Assembly: GCA_013791935.1 (NCBI GenBank)
Contig: VMSV01000196.1
Coordinates: 1-64,000 of the forward strand
Length of the DNA: 64,000 nt
Origin: Desulfobacteraceae bacterium
GTDB lineage: Bacteria; Desulfobacterota; Desulfobacteria; Desulfobacterales; UBA5616
Direction: 5' to 3'
A program made the translations under genes and the position numbers. Of the stretch, positions 32,714-42,788 are shown one piece after another (positions within the stretch are counted from its first letter, which is position 1; the number at the start of each line of letters is the position of its first letter). The notes beneath the pieces are model-generated. The model was not told the DNA's origin. It searched no databases and saw only the letters and a program-made list of their open reading frames with translations.

Positions 32714-33487
32714 TCATTTTTGATTGTGATACAACCAGCCATCCTGCTCAGCTTTTCTTCGATATTTAAATCCATTCTTCAATAGCTTTAGACTTAGTGC
32801 TTGGTAAAACCTATTCCTTAAGGAGTTGTTTTTATTTGGGGGTAATGTGCTCTTGTGAACGAGACTTTCGACCTCAGGAGTCATCTGAAGTTCGCCAGAA
32901 AACTGATGGACAATATCAGCAAAGGCAATGGCTTCTTGGTCCAAGTCATGAAAAATTCCAACTCTTTTGTTATTATCAAAGTAATCTAAATTTCCGCCTG
33001 GCACTTCCCCGAACATAGTAAATCCAGTCAAAAATAGTTTTTCCAATGGAAAAAGCCTTAATATAGTATACAAAGCGTATGTCCCCGTCGTGAACCATCT
33101 CGTCCTAATACCTGATGTAATGCCAAAAATATCAGGCGCCAAAGAAATCACGTAAGGAATATCACCAATCCATTCTTTTAATTTACCAAGGTCAAGATCT
33201 CTTTTGGGTTGTACAAAGACAACAATACATTTTGGCTGCAATGCTTCTGATGGAAGGGGGGACCTTTCAATACAGTTAATGTCATTTGAAAATAACACAT
33301 CGGTTTTACTGCCTATATTTTCTTCAAATCCTTTTGTGTAGGCTCTATTAAAGCGAACCACCATATCGTGGGAGTCAATTGTCCGACCGTTATTCCAAGA
33401 GGTGATCGAGGAAGAATTTCCGACAAAGGCAGCAGAACGAACATGCGAAAACATGTCACGAAAATCAAAAATATCTATTTTCTCCAT
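32714..33487 (-). CDS. GT29 sialyltransferase-like glycosyltransferase
   Basis: The 257-residue protein has both sialylmotif-like blocks of GT29. The first is AAFVGNSSSITSW through IDSHDMVVRFNRAY and IGSKTDV (motif L). The second is FTTGTYALYTILRLF with LFLTGFTMFG (motif S). GT29 enzymes transfer sialic acid from CMP-sialate and are mainly eukaryotic, with rare bacterial relatives. No membrane anchor is seen, so it is probably cytosolic. It is last in a leftward cluster with a CMP-sialate-synthetase-like gene, a strong contextual match. Confidence 0.75.
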   Translation of the reverse strand: MEKIDIFDFRDMFSHVRSAAFVGNSSSITSWNNGRTIDSHDMVVRFNRAYTKGFEENIGSKTDVLFSNDINCIERSPLPSEALQPKCIVVFVQPKRDLDLGKLKEWIGDIPYVISLAPDIFGITSGIRTRWFTTGTYALYTILRLFPLEKLFLTGFTMFGEVPGGNLDYFDNNKRVGIFHDLDQEAIAFADIVHQFSGELQMTPEVESLVHKSTLPPNKNNSLRNRFYQALSLKLLKNGFKYRRKAEQDGWLYHNQK

Positions 33488-33562
33488 TATTAGCTTTCAT
33501 CTTTTAAAAACAGTTCTTGTCTGCAAATGTGGTTTTAAGTGACTGCTCTTTTGTTGTCCCCT

Positions 33563-34261
33563 CTAACAACTGACTGTTATGGGTCTGAGTTCGGGGAGAC
33601 CGTCCATGATTGCATATTTCAAAATAAAGTCAAAACGATCGACATCTGTACAAAAATCAAAATCCGCCTCCGATGCCCAGTGGATATCAGAATCAAAAAA
33701 TTTTTTGGCATCCGGTGAAATACGGAGTCTTGCCCTGATTTCGACCCGACTCATGCGCTCTCCGTTGAGCGCCCGGCATATATATTCGGCACACAGTGTA
33801 TCCTCATCTGAAGGGCGTATATCTCTGTGGCCCATACACATCAGAGAAACACTATCCGGGTTCTGTTTCTGGATATAGCGGACAATTGCCCCTGCATTGC
33901 AGAAACTACCACTAACAAGCTCTGATGCTCCGACTGCTGCCTGAAAACCCTGCGTACCGGCACTGGTCGTGAAAACAACCGTTCTGCCCTTAAGGTCCAG
34001 TTCTATCGCCTTTGAAGGTGAATTGCCAAAATCCGCTTCAGGTAGTTTTTCTCCAGCCCGCTCTCCTGCAAAAAAGAAATCGGGATTGTGTTGTTTTAGA
34101 TCATACGCTTTTCCTGCATCTGCCAATGGAATCAATCTTTTTGCACCTCTCTCAATAAAGCAGCAAGCTGTTGTGAAAGCTCGAAACACATCAATAATCA
34201 CCGTCAAACCCTCAGCCTTCACTCCCTCCCGGCTCTGCTGCAAGATGCGAATATCAAACAT
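33563..34261 (-). CDS. ComB-like 2-phosphosulfolactate phosphatase family protein
   Basis: The 232-residue protein carries VIIDVFRAFTTACCFIERGA, then FFAGERAGEKLPEADFGNSP and TTSAGTQGFQ. These match the ComB family, Mg-dependent phosphatases that hydrolyse 2-phospho-3-sulfolactate in coenzyme M synthesis. No ComA/ComC partner is here. In this cluster it may instead remove a phosphate from a nonulosonate or related acid before CMP activation. Its ATG overlaps the end of the TIM-barrel gene by eight bases. Confidence 0.8.
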   Translation of the reverse strand: MFDIRILQQSREGVKAEGLTVIIDVFRAFTTACCFIERGAKRLIPLADAGKAYDLKQHNPDFFFAGERAGEKLPEADFGNSPSKAIELDLKGRTVVFTTSAGTQGFQAAVGASELVSGSFCNAGAIVRYIQKQNPDSVSLMCMGHRDIRPSDEDTLCAEYICRALNGERMSRVEIRARLRISPDAKKFFDSDIHWASEADFDFCTDVDRFDFILKYAIMDGLPELRPITVSC

Positions 34262-35138
34262 GCGTTGTCTGCCTCAGCTCTGGGGCATAACGGCTGATGG
34301 TCTCTAGAACACAAACCATTTGCCTGACACGTTCCTCGATCTCATTCTGACTCGGGAGATGATTCTGATGACCTTGTGAAACTGCACCACATTTGAGATA
34401 TACCGGAGCACATAGACGGATAATCTCCGGAATTTGTGGTGTACGAATCATGCCACCTGCATCAGCAGCAGTATCCGAGAAGATATCCAGTGTGCAGGAC
34501 ACCGCTTGTCTAACAGCCGACAGCATCGGTAACTCCAGATCTGGAACCAGATTAATGCTGTCCGCCCCCACCTCTGAAAACAGGGCCGCCGCAGCCGGAT
34601 TAGCACAACCGCTATGCACTGAAAGTTTGAGCCGGATGTCCCCGGGAAGCTCACCCTTATTTCTCAGTTTGCTGATCACTGAAAGCAGTCCTTCATCATA
34701 AACTAGAAAATCCCTAACCCCGAGTTCCACCCCCTTGATCACATCATCCAGAGCGTACATAACGTTATCCATGCCCCTGAGCCGGTAACCCACCCGAACA
34801 CCGTTCTTGGCTCTTACGAAGCCACCCGTGTCATAAACCGCACGGGGGCCAATGGAGAACACCGGTGCAATGTTCCGCTCGCGACAAAGCACTACCATTT
34901 CAGAAATTTCTTTTTCCGGGAGTCGGAAAATTCCGCGGCACTCATCTACTCGATTAACGCGTACCCCTGCGGCATCCGTCAAAGTCAACACAGTTTCAAG
35001 TATCTTTAAATTATTGATACTTGAAAGCTCTATACCAAAAGCGCCCCCGTCCGGAAAGCTAAGTTGTGAAGATGGCAACCCGTAATTATCTCGACCTGGC
35101 AGAGATATCGTTTCCAACAATTCATGTGATCGCAGCAT
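34254..35138 (-). CDS. TIM-barrel protein, U32-peptidase-like
   Basis: The product has about 294 residues from the ATG at 35138; an ATG at 35159 would overlap the previous gene further. Alternating strand/helix units end in GVRDFLVYDEG, LKLSVHSGCANP, GADSINLVPDLE and APVYLKCGAVSQGH. The pattern is that of a (beta/alpha)8 barrel, closest in look to U32-family proteins. The conserved cysteines could hold a metal or cluster. The role in the cytidylyltransferase-ComB-GT29 cluster is unknown; a carbon-carbon lyase/synthase or an oxygen-independent hydroxylase are possibilities by analogy. Confidence 0.6.
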   Translation of the reverse strand: MLRSHELLETISLPGRDNYGLPSSQLSFPDGGAFGIELSSINNLKILETVLTLTDAAGVRVNRVDECRGIFRLPEKEISEMVVLCRERNIAPVFSIGPRAVYDTGGFVRAKNGVRVGYRLRGMDNVMYALDDVIKGVELGVRDFLVYDEGLLSVISKLRNKGELPGDIRLKLSVHSGCANPAAAALFSEVGADSINLVPDLELPMLSAVRQAVSCTLDIFSDTAADAGGMIRTPQIPEIIRLCAPVYLKCGAVSQGHQNHLPSQNEIEERVRQMVCVLETISRYAPELRQTTHV

Positions 35139-35853
35139 GCTCCAATTCCTTCCATCCAATTTTCTTGAGAAGATACTCGGTCATACAGATGTCCTCAAGG
35201 GAGTGCACATCCCCGCCAGAAACATTCTCAATATACAGAATCTTGTTCCCAAGGTAGGAAAACGGTGGTTGTCCGTTGGGCGGGAAACAATGGTTGTAAC
35301 GTATTACCCTTACTGCGCCGTCCAAAACAAAACAGGGCTCCAGATTTTGCCTGTTGGTAGATGTGTTTTCTGGCATCTCCAGCCAAGTGGATAGTGTGCC
35401 GTTGGATGTGATTTTCTTGGTCCGGTACGGGTGGATGGAATGATCAATATAGCCGCTCACACAAGAATCTGCTTCTGGCGCACCAGCGAGTTTCTCTATC
35501 GCTTCATCGACTATGCCCTGCCTGTGCACTCCGCAATTGCAGTGCATGGTGATCAAAAAATTAATCTCGCAACCGATACTCTCAACCGCATGATTAATCG
35601 CATCAACAAGTTCTGAGCTGTCCTGAGCCAGAGCATGAGGGCGGTCAATAATACATACACCCATTTCTCGGGCTACACGTTTTATATCCTCACAATCCGT
35701 GGAAACATAAACATCATCAATAAGCGTCGCCTCTTTTGCAGCATGCATGGCGTAGTAGACAAGAGGCCGCCCCAAGACCGGATAAACATTCTTGCCTTTC
35801 ACAGATTTGCTTCCACCTCTTCCGGTAAGCAACACAATATTTTTTCCACTCAT
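35122..35853 (-). CDS. CMP-sialate-synthetase-like cytidylyltransferase
   Basis: The 243-residue protein begins NIVLLTGRGGSKSVKGKN, then LGRPLVYYAMHAA and DDVYVSTDCEDIKRVAREMG. This is the signature of the NeuA/KdsB nucleotidyltransferases that couple CTP with an acidic sugar. It is first in the leftward four-gene cluster. The activated substrate is unknown; a nonulosonic acid is the obvious idea, given a GT29 enzyme downstream. No NeuB condensing enzyme is in the window, which is the main gap in that story. Confidence 0.85.
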   Translation of the reverse strand: MSGKNIVLLTGRGGSKSVKGKNVYPVLGRPLVYYAMHAAKEATLIDDVYVSTDCEDIKRVAREMGVCIIDRPHALAQDSSELVDAINHAVESIGCEINFLITMHCNCGVHRQGIVDEAIEKLAGAPEADSCVSGYIDHSIHPYRTKKITSNGTLSTWLEMPENTSTNRQNLEPCFVLDGAVRVIRYNHCFPPNGQPPFSYLGNKILYIENVSGGDVHSLEDICMTEYLLKKIGWKELEHAAIT

Positions 35854-36466
35854 ATTTAATCACTCCATTCTTATTACAGCGAGGTAATGCGGCTCTAATC
35901 ATCGCATGGTCAGCACCCTTATCCTTGGTCCATATATGCCGGCCTGGCTTAATGACGCGGACCTTTAAAAAGCAGTCCGTGATGTGTTCAGCCAGGCAGC
36001 TCGGGAGTGATTTTCAAACATGCTGATGCCAGCTGTCTTCCAGCCTGTGAACAGCTTTCTCTCTTCGCACAGCGCTTGTTCTACTTGTCTCCGTTATTGC
36101 TTTTACAAGTCATCTCAAAAATAATATCATCACCCCATGGCGGGGTTGTGACCCTTTTCCAAAGACTCAGGATGGTTTTTTTATGATTACCTGATTCTTT
36201 AGGAAAATCCAACCTATTTTAGTGGCCATCCTGAATGGGGAGAAAAGCGAGAGCCTCTATGATTTAACTCTGCGCTGAACTTTCTTCACCCAATCCAATA
36301 TCCCAACTTCGCTTTGCCTGGCACGTGTCCATAAAATAATTTAAAAATAATTGATTTGTTGAGGAAAAATGGTGTAAAAACAGAATCAACTCACTTCAAA
36401 ATCGACCTGTCAAGAAGTAGTCATAAAGGACGCTCAACAACCGATTGTTCTTAAGGACGCCTCAAT
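35854..36466. other. Intergenic region with a fragment of a repeat
   Basis: About 610 bases without a recognisable gene; it must hold the promoters for the leftward sugar cluster and the rightward GIY-YIG operon. At about 36110-36130 the words ACAAGTCATCTCAAAA match the arm of the 145-base palindromic element at 51491-51635, suggesting a decayed copy. Confidence 0.5.
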
Positions 36467-36835
36467 ATGAATAAAAACGAATTGAAAAAACAATATGCCC
36501 AAACCGTCCAACCCATGGGGGTTTACCAGGTCATCAACAAGGCCAATGGAAAAGTGTTCATAGACAGCAGCCTGGGTATTCAAGGGAAAATGAACCGGTG
36601 CAAGTTCCAGCTTGCCCATGGGTCCCATATGAACAAGACCCTCCAGAAGGATTTTAATCTGAGCGGCCTGGAAAATTTTTCATTTGAGGTATTGGACCTT
36701 CTGGAACCTGAAAAAGATTTGAAAACGGATTACAGAGAGGATCTGAAAATGCTTGAAGCCATGTGGATTGAGAAAATCCAGCCCTTTGATGAAAAAGGAT
36801 ACAATGACCGAAAACAAATGAAGCTGAAACCATGA
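36467..36835 (+). CDS. GIY-YIG domain protein
   Basis: The 122-residue protein begins with GVYQVINKANGKVFIDSS, a GIY-YIG fold in which the second block is changed (VFIDSS for YIG). A later Glu in LEAMWIEKI fits the catalytic position. Such small proteins are annotated as nucleases or structural adaptors. Its stop overlaps the ATG of the oxidoreductase gene (ATGA), so it leads an operon with genes of a different kind. Activity is uncertain. Confidence 0.75.
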   Translation: MNKNELKKQYAQTVQPMGVYQVINKANGKVFIDSSLGIQGKMNRCKFQLAHGSHMNKTLQKDFNLSGLENFSFEVLDLLEPEKDLKTDYREDLKMLEAMWIEKIQPFDEKGYNDRKQMKLKP

Positions 36836-37422
36836 AAATATCCGTGATTTTGGCCCATCCCGATCCTGGGAGCTTCAACCATGCCATGGCAGTTGCGGCT
36901 TTAGAAACATTGCATCACAACCGGCATGAGGTTTTATTTCATGATTTGTATGCTGAAAAATTTGATCCCCTGCTTCCGGTTTGGGAAATCTCCAAGGACG
37001 CTTCCCTGCCGCCGTCAATTGCCCGGCATTGCCAAGAGATTTCCGAGGTGGACGGAATTATTATCATTCATCCCAACTGGTGGGGACAGCCTCCGGCCAT
37101 TTTAAAAGGTTGGGTGGACCGGGTGATTCGACCGGGCGTGGCCTATGAATTCCTGGAAGAGGACAACGGAGAAGGGGTCCCCAACGGGTTGTTGAAAGCA
37201 AAAGCAGCCCTGGTTTTCAACACCTCCAATACGGAAGCCCGAAGGGAAAAGGAGGTTTTTGGTGATCCCCTGGAAACCCTTTGGAAAAACTGCATCTTCG
37301 GCCTGTGCGGGATTCCTGCCTTTCATCGAACCATGTTCGGGGTTATGGTCGTTAGCTCTGATCAGCAGCGCAAAGCGTGGCTGGAGCAAGTCCGGCAAAC
37401 CGTGCAGGACCATTTCCCGTAA
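36832..37422 (+). CDS. NAD(P)H dehydrogenase (quinone), flavodoxin-like
   Basis: The 196-residue protein has the flavodoxin-2 pattern: a first strand with AHPDPGSFNHA for FMN/FAD phosphate, IIIIHPNWWGQPPAILKGWVDR, and a C-terminal GIPAFHRTMFG. The family (MdaB/KefF/NQO-type) reduces quinones by two electrons with NAD(P)H. It lies between a GIY-YIG gene (overlap) and an acyl-CoA dehydrogenase gene (20-base gap). Confidence 0.88.
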   Translation: MKISVILAHPDPGSFNHAMAVAALETLHHNRHEVLFHDLYAEKFDPLLPVWEISKDASLPPSIARHCQEISEVDGIIIIHPNWWGQPPAILKGWVDRVIRPGVAYEFLEEDNGEGVPNGLLKAKAALVFNTSNTEARREKEVFGDPLETLWKNCIFGLCGIPAFHRTMFGVMVVSSDQQRKAWLEQVRQTVQDHFP

Positions 37423-37442
37423 TAAAGAAAGGAATCTTCCCC

Positions 37443-38693
37443 ATGTTTGATTTTATGATGACCGAGGACCAGAAAAAGCTTCGGGATGAGGCCAGGGCCT
37501 TTACCAACTGGGTGCCCCGTGAATTGATTTTGGACATGGATGCGGAAAAGATCCAGTTCCCCCATGAATATCTTAAGGAAGCCGGAAAAAGAAATCTCCT
37601 GGGCCTGCGAATTCCAAAAGCGTATGGGGGCAGGGGGCTGGGCTGGGTTGAAAATGGCATTGCCGCGGAAGAAATCGGAGTGGCGAGCTATTCCCTGGCC
37701 TGTCTCTGGGGGGTGGGGGCGGATATTGTCTGCGATGCTATTGTTCAGTTTGGTACCGAGGAATTGAAGCAAGAAATCGTGGTGCCTCTGCTGAAGGGAG
37801 AAGTCTACGCCGCCGAGGGGTTGACCGAACCCAGAGGCGGGTCGGATTTTTTCGGTACCACCACCCGAGCGGTGAAATCCGGGGACGATTGGGTGTTGAA
37901 CGGGCAAAAACGGTTTATTGTGGGAGCGGAAGGGGCCGACTGGTTTTTGATCTATGCGGCAACCCGCCCGGATGGTCCCCCCCATGAGCGGCTTTCCGCT
38001 TTCATGGTGCCCAGAACGGCCAAGGGACTTGAAACCAAATATATCTATGGCCTTATGGGAGTCCGGGGCGGGGGAGCGGGACGTTTATTGTTAACGGATG
38101 TGCACGTGCCGGAGCGGTTTGTTTTAAACGGCATCCATGGCGGAGCCGAGGTGTTCCAGCGCATGATGATTCCCGAGCGGCTGGGAACCGCGGCCATGAC
38201 CCTGGGATCCGTAAGACCCGCAGTGGAGATTGCCACCCGGTATGCCTCCCGGCGAAAAGCCTTTGGGCAAAAGATCATGAATTTCCAGGCCGTGGGGTTT
38301 AAAATTGCGGATTGCGTCACCCTGATGGACACGGCCCGGTCCCTGGTTTACAGCACCTGTCTTGCCATTGACTCCGGAACCGTGGATGCCGGCAGGATTC
38401 GAAGAATGATTTCCCAGTCCAAGAAAGTATCCAGCGAGGCCGCCTGGGAGGTGATCAATAAATGCATGCAGGTGGTGGGAGGCATCGGATATACCAATGT
38501 TTATCCCCTGGAACGCATCCTTCGGGATATCCGCCTTTCCATGATCTGGGTGGGAACCAATGAGATCATGCAGGTGATCATTCAAGCGGAATGGGTCAAG
38601 GAATACGAAAAAGTCCATGCCAAGGCCCCTGTCCGGGATGTTGAAAATGATGCTCCCAATGCGTATGAAATTGAGGAAAAAATATATGAATAA
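37443..38693 (+). CDS. Acyl-CoA dehydrogenase (helix-G catalytic Glu type)
   Basis: The product has 416 residues from the ATG at 37443, preceded by AAAGGA; the longer frame to 37377 is not supported. FAD-binding ACAD features are present: YAAEGLTEPRGGSD, GQKRFIVGAEGA and the C-terminal ILRDIRLSMIWVGTNEIM. The classic base Glu of the xYEGT motif is Val here (WVGT), but a Glu in IPERLG, in the helix used by isovaleryl-CoA dehydrogenase, may be the base. That suggests a branched- or long-chain type. The end overlaps the sensor kinase start by eight bases. Confidence 0.85.
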   Translation: MFDFMMTEDQKKLRDEARAFTNWVPRELILDMDAEKIQFPHEYLKEAGKRNLLGLRIPKAYGGRGLGWVENGIAAEEIGVASYSLACLWGVGADIVCDAIVQFGTEELKQEIVVPLLKGEVYAAEGLTEPRGGSDFFGTTTRAVKSGDDWVLNGQKRFIVGAEGADWFLIYAATRPDGPPHERLSAFMVPRTAKGLETKYIYGLMGVRGGGAGRLLLTDVHVPERFVLNGIHGGAEVFQRMMIPERLGTAAMTLGSVRPAVEIATRYASRRKAFGQKIMNFQAVGFKIADCVTLMDTARSLVYSTCLAIDSGTVDAGRIRRMISQSKKVSSEAAWEVINKCMQVVGGIGYTNVYPLERILRDIRLSMIWVGTNEIMQVIIQAEWVKEYEKVHAKAPVRDVENDAPNAYEIEEKIYE

Positions 38694-41600
38694 AAAGTAT
38701 CGCCCCTTTGGTCTTTTCCATCTGCGACTTCTTGTTTTTATAACCCTTGGGGTGGCGATGATTTCCGAGCCGGTTTTTGCACGAGAGGAAAGCCTTGATC
38801 CCGGGGCTGGAACTATCCGGTCCGCCTCCGAAATCGACTACCCTCCATTCTGCCTGGTGGACGCAAACGGTGAGGCCGACGGGTTTTCCGTGGAACTGCT
38901 CAGGGCATCCCTTAAGGCCATGGGCCGTGACGTGACCTTTAAAACCGGCACCTGGAATGAGGTGAAAGGCTGGCTGGAAAAAGGGGAAATCCAGGCCCTG
39001 CCCCTGGTGGGGCGGACCCCGGAGCGGGAATACATCTATGATTTCACTTTTCCGTATATGACGCTTCACGGCGCCATTGTGGTTCGAAAGGGGACCAATG
39101 ACATCCTGAACCTGGAAGATCTAAGGGGGCGGACTGTTTCGGTCATGAAGGGGGACAATGCAGAAGAATTTTTAAGACGGGAAGACCGGGAAATTCTGAT
39201 TCATACGACAGATACTTTTGAAAAAGCCCTGAAGGATCTTTCCCGAGGCCTTTGTGAGGCCGTGGTGGTTCAGAGGCTTGTGGCCGTCAGATTGATCAGT
39301 AACAAAGGGCTTGAAAATCTCGAAATCGTAAACCGGCCCATCGAAGGTTTTCGCCAGGATTTCTGCTTCGCCGTCAAGGAAGGAGATCGGGAGACCCTGG
39401 CCCTGCTCAATGAAGGTCTTGCTCTGGCCATGGCGGACGGCACTTACAGTCACTTCCACTCCAAATGGTTCGCAGACCTGGAGCTTCCGACCAACAAGCA
39501 TATCGTGATCGGTGGGGATGAGAACTATCCGCCCTATGAATACCTGGATGAGAGCGGGCATCCGGCTGGCTATAATGTGGATCTCACCCGGGCTATAGCC
39601 CTTGTCACAGGCCTGGACATTGAAATTCGTTTGGGACCCTGGCCGAGCATACGGGATGCCCTGGCAAAGGGTGAAATAGACGCTCTCCAAGGGATGTTTT
39701 ACTCCCCAGAAAGGGATCTGACCTTTGATTTCACCCCTCCCCACATTGTCAACCATTGCGTTGGAGTTGTTCGAAAAGGCGAAGGAAAACCACCGGCCAG
39801 CCTGTCGGATCTGAGAAAGAAACGCATCGTGGTTCAGGCTGGCGACATCATGCAGGAGTTTGCAGTGGAAAACGGCTTGAAGGAGCAGCTTGCCGTGGTG
39901 GACTCCCAGGCGGATGCCATCCGGGGCGTATCGGAAGGGCGGTATGATTGCGCACTGGTTTCCAGGTTAACCGCTCTGTACTGGATCAAAAAGATAGGAC
40001 TGAACAATCTTGCCGTTGGAGAAAAATCGTTTCTCTCCCCCGACTACTGCTATGCTGTCCCCCAAAATCATAAGGCCCTCCTTGCCCAACTTGGAGAAGG
40101 CCTGAAAATGGTTGCCGACTCCGGAGAATTCTATCGTATTAATCAAAAATGGATGGGCGTTTACGAGGAACCCCCGCGGGATATGATGGGGATTCTGCGT
40201 GATGGGGCCAAGATCATTGTCCCTCTGGGATCCCTTCTGCTGGTTTTTTTCCTCTGGTCCTGGTCCCTTCGCAGGCAGGTTGCGATTCGAACGGAGGAAT
40301 TGGGAAAAAGCGAAGAACAATACCGGCTGCTGGCCGAAAACACCATAGATGTCATTTGGACCATGAATCTCGATCTCGAGCTAACCTATGTCAATCCCGC
40401 CTGTCTCGATGTATTCGGTTTCACGGCGGAAGAATTGACCGGCATGCCGTTATCTCAATATCTGGACAAGAAAAATCTGGCCAGGACAGCCCGGCTAATC
40501 AATGATGAAATATCCAGAGGATCGGAAGCCAAGGGCTTTATTTTCGAAACCGATATCATCCGGAAAGACGGTCAAACCCTCCCCATGGAAGTTCACAGCA
40601 AGGTGATTTACGATGACCAAGGAAAGGTGGCAGGTTTCCAGGGGGTTACCCGGGATATTTCCGAACGGAAGAAGGCGGAAGCGGTATTGCATCATCAGGA
40701 GGTTCTCCTTCGGGAAATGGGTTCCATGGCCAAAATAGGCGGATGGGAAATTGATACGGCAACCGGCAAGGGAACACGAACCGAGGAAACGGCCCGCATC
40801 CATGACCTGGACCCTCAAATAGAAACCCGATTGGGAATTGGGTTGAACCTTTATCTCGAGGAATCCAGGGAAAAACTGAAAAAGGCTGTTCTTGAAGCCG
40901 CTGAACAAAGCAAATCCTTTGATCTGGAGTTGGAAATCATCACAGCCAAAGGGGTTCACAAATGGATCAGGGCCATGGGGAAGCCGAGGATTGAAAATGG
41001 GAAAGTCGTCAGCGTCCGGGGCTCTTTCCAGGACATCACCGAACGGATGCAATACCGCCAGCGCATCGAGCACCTGAACCAAGTGCTTCGTGCCATCAGA
41101 GATGTGAACCACCTGATCGTGCATGAACGGAATCCCCAGCACCTCATCCAGGAGGGGTGCCGCCTTCTGGTGGACAACCGGGGGTATTTAACCGCGCTGA
41201 TTATTTTGACCAATGAAAAAGGCCAGCCCGAAACCTGGGCCCAGGCCGGAATGGGGCATAAATTTGAGGAGATGTCCGATCAGCTCCGGAGCGCGGAAAT
41301 GCCGGTGTGTTGTGGTTTTGTAATGCATACCGAGAAGGTGTTCCTCATTCAGGACAAGCTTGGGATCTGCAGCCAATGCCCTTTGGGTGAACTGAATGCA
41401 GACCTGGACGCCTTCTGCATTCGTTTAAGCCATGGACAAACCGTTTTCGGTTATCTGATTGCATCAACGGCCAAGGGGCTTGCCGGCGATCTCGAAGAGC
41501 AGAGTCTTTTTTCCGAAATAGCCGGGGACTTTGCGTATGCCCTCTTTGTCCTGCGCTCGGAAAAAACTCACAAAGATATGGAAGACCAGAAGAAAATTCT

Positions 41601-42753
41601 GGAAGATCAGCTCATTCAAGCTCAAAAAATGGAATCCGTGGGACGACTGGCCGGAGGCGTGGCCCATGATTTCAACAACATGCTCAGCGTTATCCTGGGG
41701 TATACGGAAATCGCCATCGAAAAGACTCTGCCGGATGGGCCCATCCTCCAGGATTTACACGAGATCCAGAACGCTGCGGTTCGGTCCGCGGACATTACCC
41801 GCCAATTGCTGGCCTTTGCCCGCCAGCAGACCATAGCCCCCAAGATCCTGGATCTTAACGAAACCGTGGAGAGCATGCTCAAAATGCTTCGGCGGCTCAT
41901 GGGGGAAGACATTGACCTGGCTTGGATGCCGGGGTTGGATTTGTGGCCGGTGAACATGGACCCGACCCAGGTGGACCAGATCCTGGCGAACCTGGTCATC
42001 AATGCCAGAGATTCCATCTCCGGGGTGGGAAAGGTCACCATTGAAACGGAAAACATCCGGCTGGATGAAGCCTATTGTAAGGATCATCCAGGGTTTGTTC
42101 CCGGAGAATTCGTCATGCTCGGGGTGAGCGACGATGGTTGCGGCATGGACCGGGAAATCCAAAAAAAGGTTTTCGAACCCTTTTTCACCACCAAAGGCAT
42201 CGGCAAGGGAACCGGTCTGGGGCTTGCCACGGTTTACGGCATTGTCAAACAGAACAACGGGTTCATCAACGTCTACAGTGAGCCGGGAGCCTGGGCTACG
42301 TTTAAGATTTATCTTCCGAGATTCTTGGACCAGACCCTTTCAAGCCTTGATGGGGTCGAGGAAAAGGCCATTCTTCCCGGGGGCCATGAAACCGTGTTTC
42401 TGGTGGAAGATGAAGATGCCATTCTTAAGATGGGAAAAAGGATGCTGGAAAGTCTGGGATACAGGGTGATGGCATCGGCTTCACCCGTGGAGGCCCTGGA
42501 AATGGCGCAAAAGCATTCGGAGGGTCTCGACCTGCTGATCACCGATGTGGTGATGCCGGAAATGAACGGGCGGGATTTGTCCCGTCAGCTGCAGCAAATT
42601 CATCCCGGGCTTAGATCGCTTTTCATGTCCGGATACACCGCCAATGTCATCGCCCACCGGGGGGTGTTGGATGCCGGGGTTCATTTCATTCAAAAACCCT
42701 TTTCAAAAAAGGATCTGGCCATGAAGGTGAGGTCTATTCTGGACAATGAATAA
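38686..42753 (+). CDS. Hybrid histidine kinase with two solute-binding domains, PAS, GAF-like and receiver
   Basis: The 1355-residue protein has an N-terminal signal/anchor (about 1-30). Two tandem SBP_bac_3 periplasmic binding domains follow (about 40-265 and 275-495), then a membrane helix (about 505-525). The cytosolic part has PAS (about 545-660), a second PAS-type (about 665-790), a GAF-like region with cysteines (CGFVMH, CSQCPLG), HisKA with the phospho-acceptor in [11 protein letters not shown], HATPase with [15 protein letters not shown], and a receiver with [11 protein letters not shown]. It is expected to sense an amino-acid-like or small acidic ligand. Translation is coupled to the acyl-CoA dehydrogenase. 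Confidence 0.92.
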   Translation: MNKKYRPFGLFHLRLLVFITLGVAMISEPVFAREESLDPGAGTIRSASEIDYPPFCLVDANGEADGFSVELLRASLKAMGRDVTFKTGTWNEVKGWLEKGEIQALPLVGRTPEREYIYDFTFPYMTLHGAIVVRKGTNDILNLEDLRGRTVSVMKGDNAEEFLRREDREILIHTTDTFEKALKDLSRGLCEAVVVQRLVAVRLISNKGLENLEIVNRPIEGFRQDFCFAVKEGDRETLALLNEGLALAMADGTYSHFHSKWFADLELPTNKHIVIGGDENYPPYEYLDESGHPAGYNVDLTRAIALVTGLDIEIRLGPWPSIRDALAKGEIDALQGMFYSPERDLTFDFTPPHIVNHCVGVVRKGEGKPPASLSDLRKKRIVVQAGDIMQEFAVENGLKEQLAVVDSQADAIRGVSEGRYDCALVSRLTALYWIKKIGLNNLAVGEKSFLSPDYCYAVPQNHKALLAQLGEGLKMVADSGEFYRINQKWMGVYEEPPRDMMGILRDGAKIIVPLGSLLLVFFLWSWSLRRQVAIRTEELGKSEEQYRLLAENTIDVIWTMNLDLELTYVNPACLDVFGFTAEELTGMPLSQYLDKKNLARTARLINDEISRGSEAKGFIFETDIIRKDGQTLPMEVHSKVIYDDQGKVAGFQGVTRDISERKKAEAVLHHQEVLLREMGSMAKIGGWEIDTATGKGTRTEETARIHDLDPQIETRLGIGLNLYLEESREKLKKAVLEAAEQSKSFDLELEIITAKGVHKWIRAMGKPRIENGKVVSVRGSFQDITERMQYRQRIEHLNQVLRAIRDVNHLIVHERNPQHLIQEGCRLLVDNRGYLTALIILTNEKGQPETWAQAGMGHKFEEMSDQLRSAEMPVCCGFVMHTEKVFLIQDKLGICSQCPLGELNADLDAFCIRLSHGQTVFGYLIASTAKGLAGDLEEQSLFSEIAGDFAYALFVLRSEKTHKDMEDQKKILEDQLIQAQKMESVGRLAGGVAHDFNNMLSVILGYTEIAIEKTLPDGPILQDLHEIQNAAVRSADITRQLLAFARQQTIAPKILDLNETVESMLKMLRRLMGEDIDLAWMPGLDLWPVNMDPTQVDQILANLVINARDSISGVGKVTIETENIRLDEAYCKDHPGFVPGEFVMLGVSDDGCGMDREIQKKVFEPFFTTKGIGKGTGLGLATVYGIVKQNNGFINVYSEPGAWATFKIYLPRFLDQTLSSLDGVEEKAILPGGHETVFLVEDEDAILKMGKRMLESLGYRVMASASPVEALEMAQKHSEGLDLLITDVVMPEMNGRDLSRQLQQIHPGLRSLFMSGYTANVIAHRGVLDAGVHFIQKPFSKKDLAMKVRSILDNE

Positions 42754-42788
42754 CGGGGCAACAGGCTTTGAATCACCCGGACCCGGCC

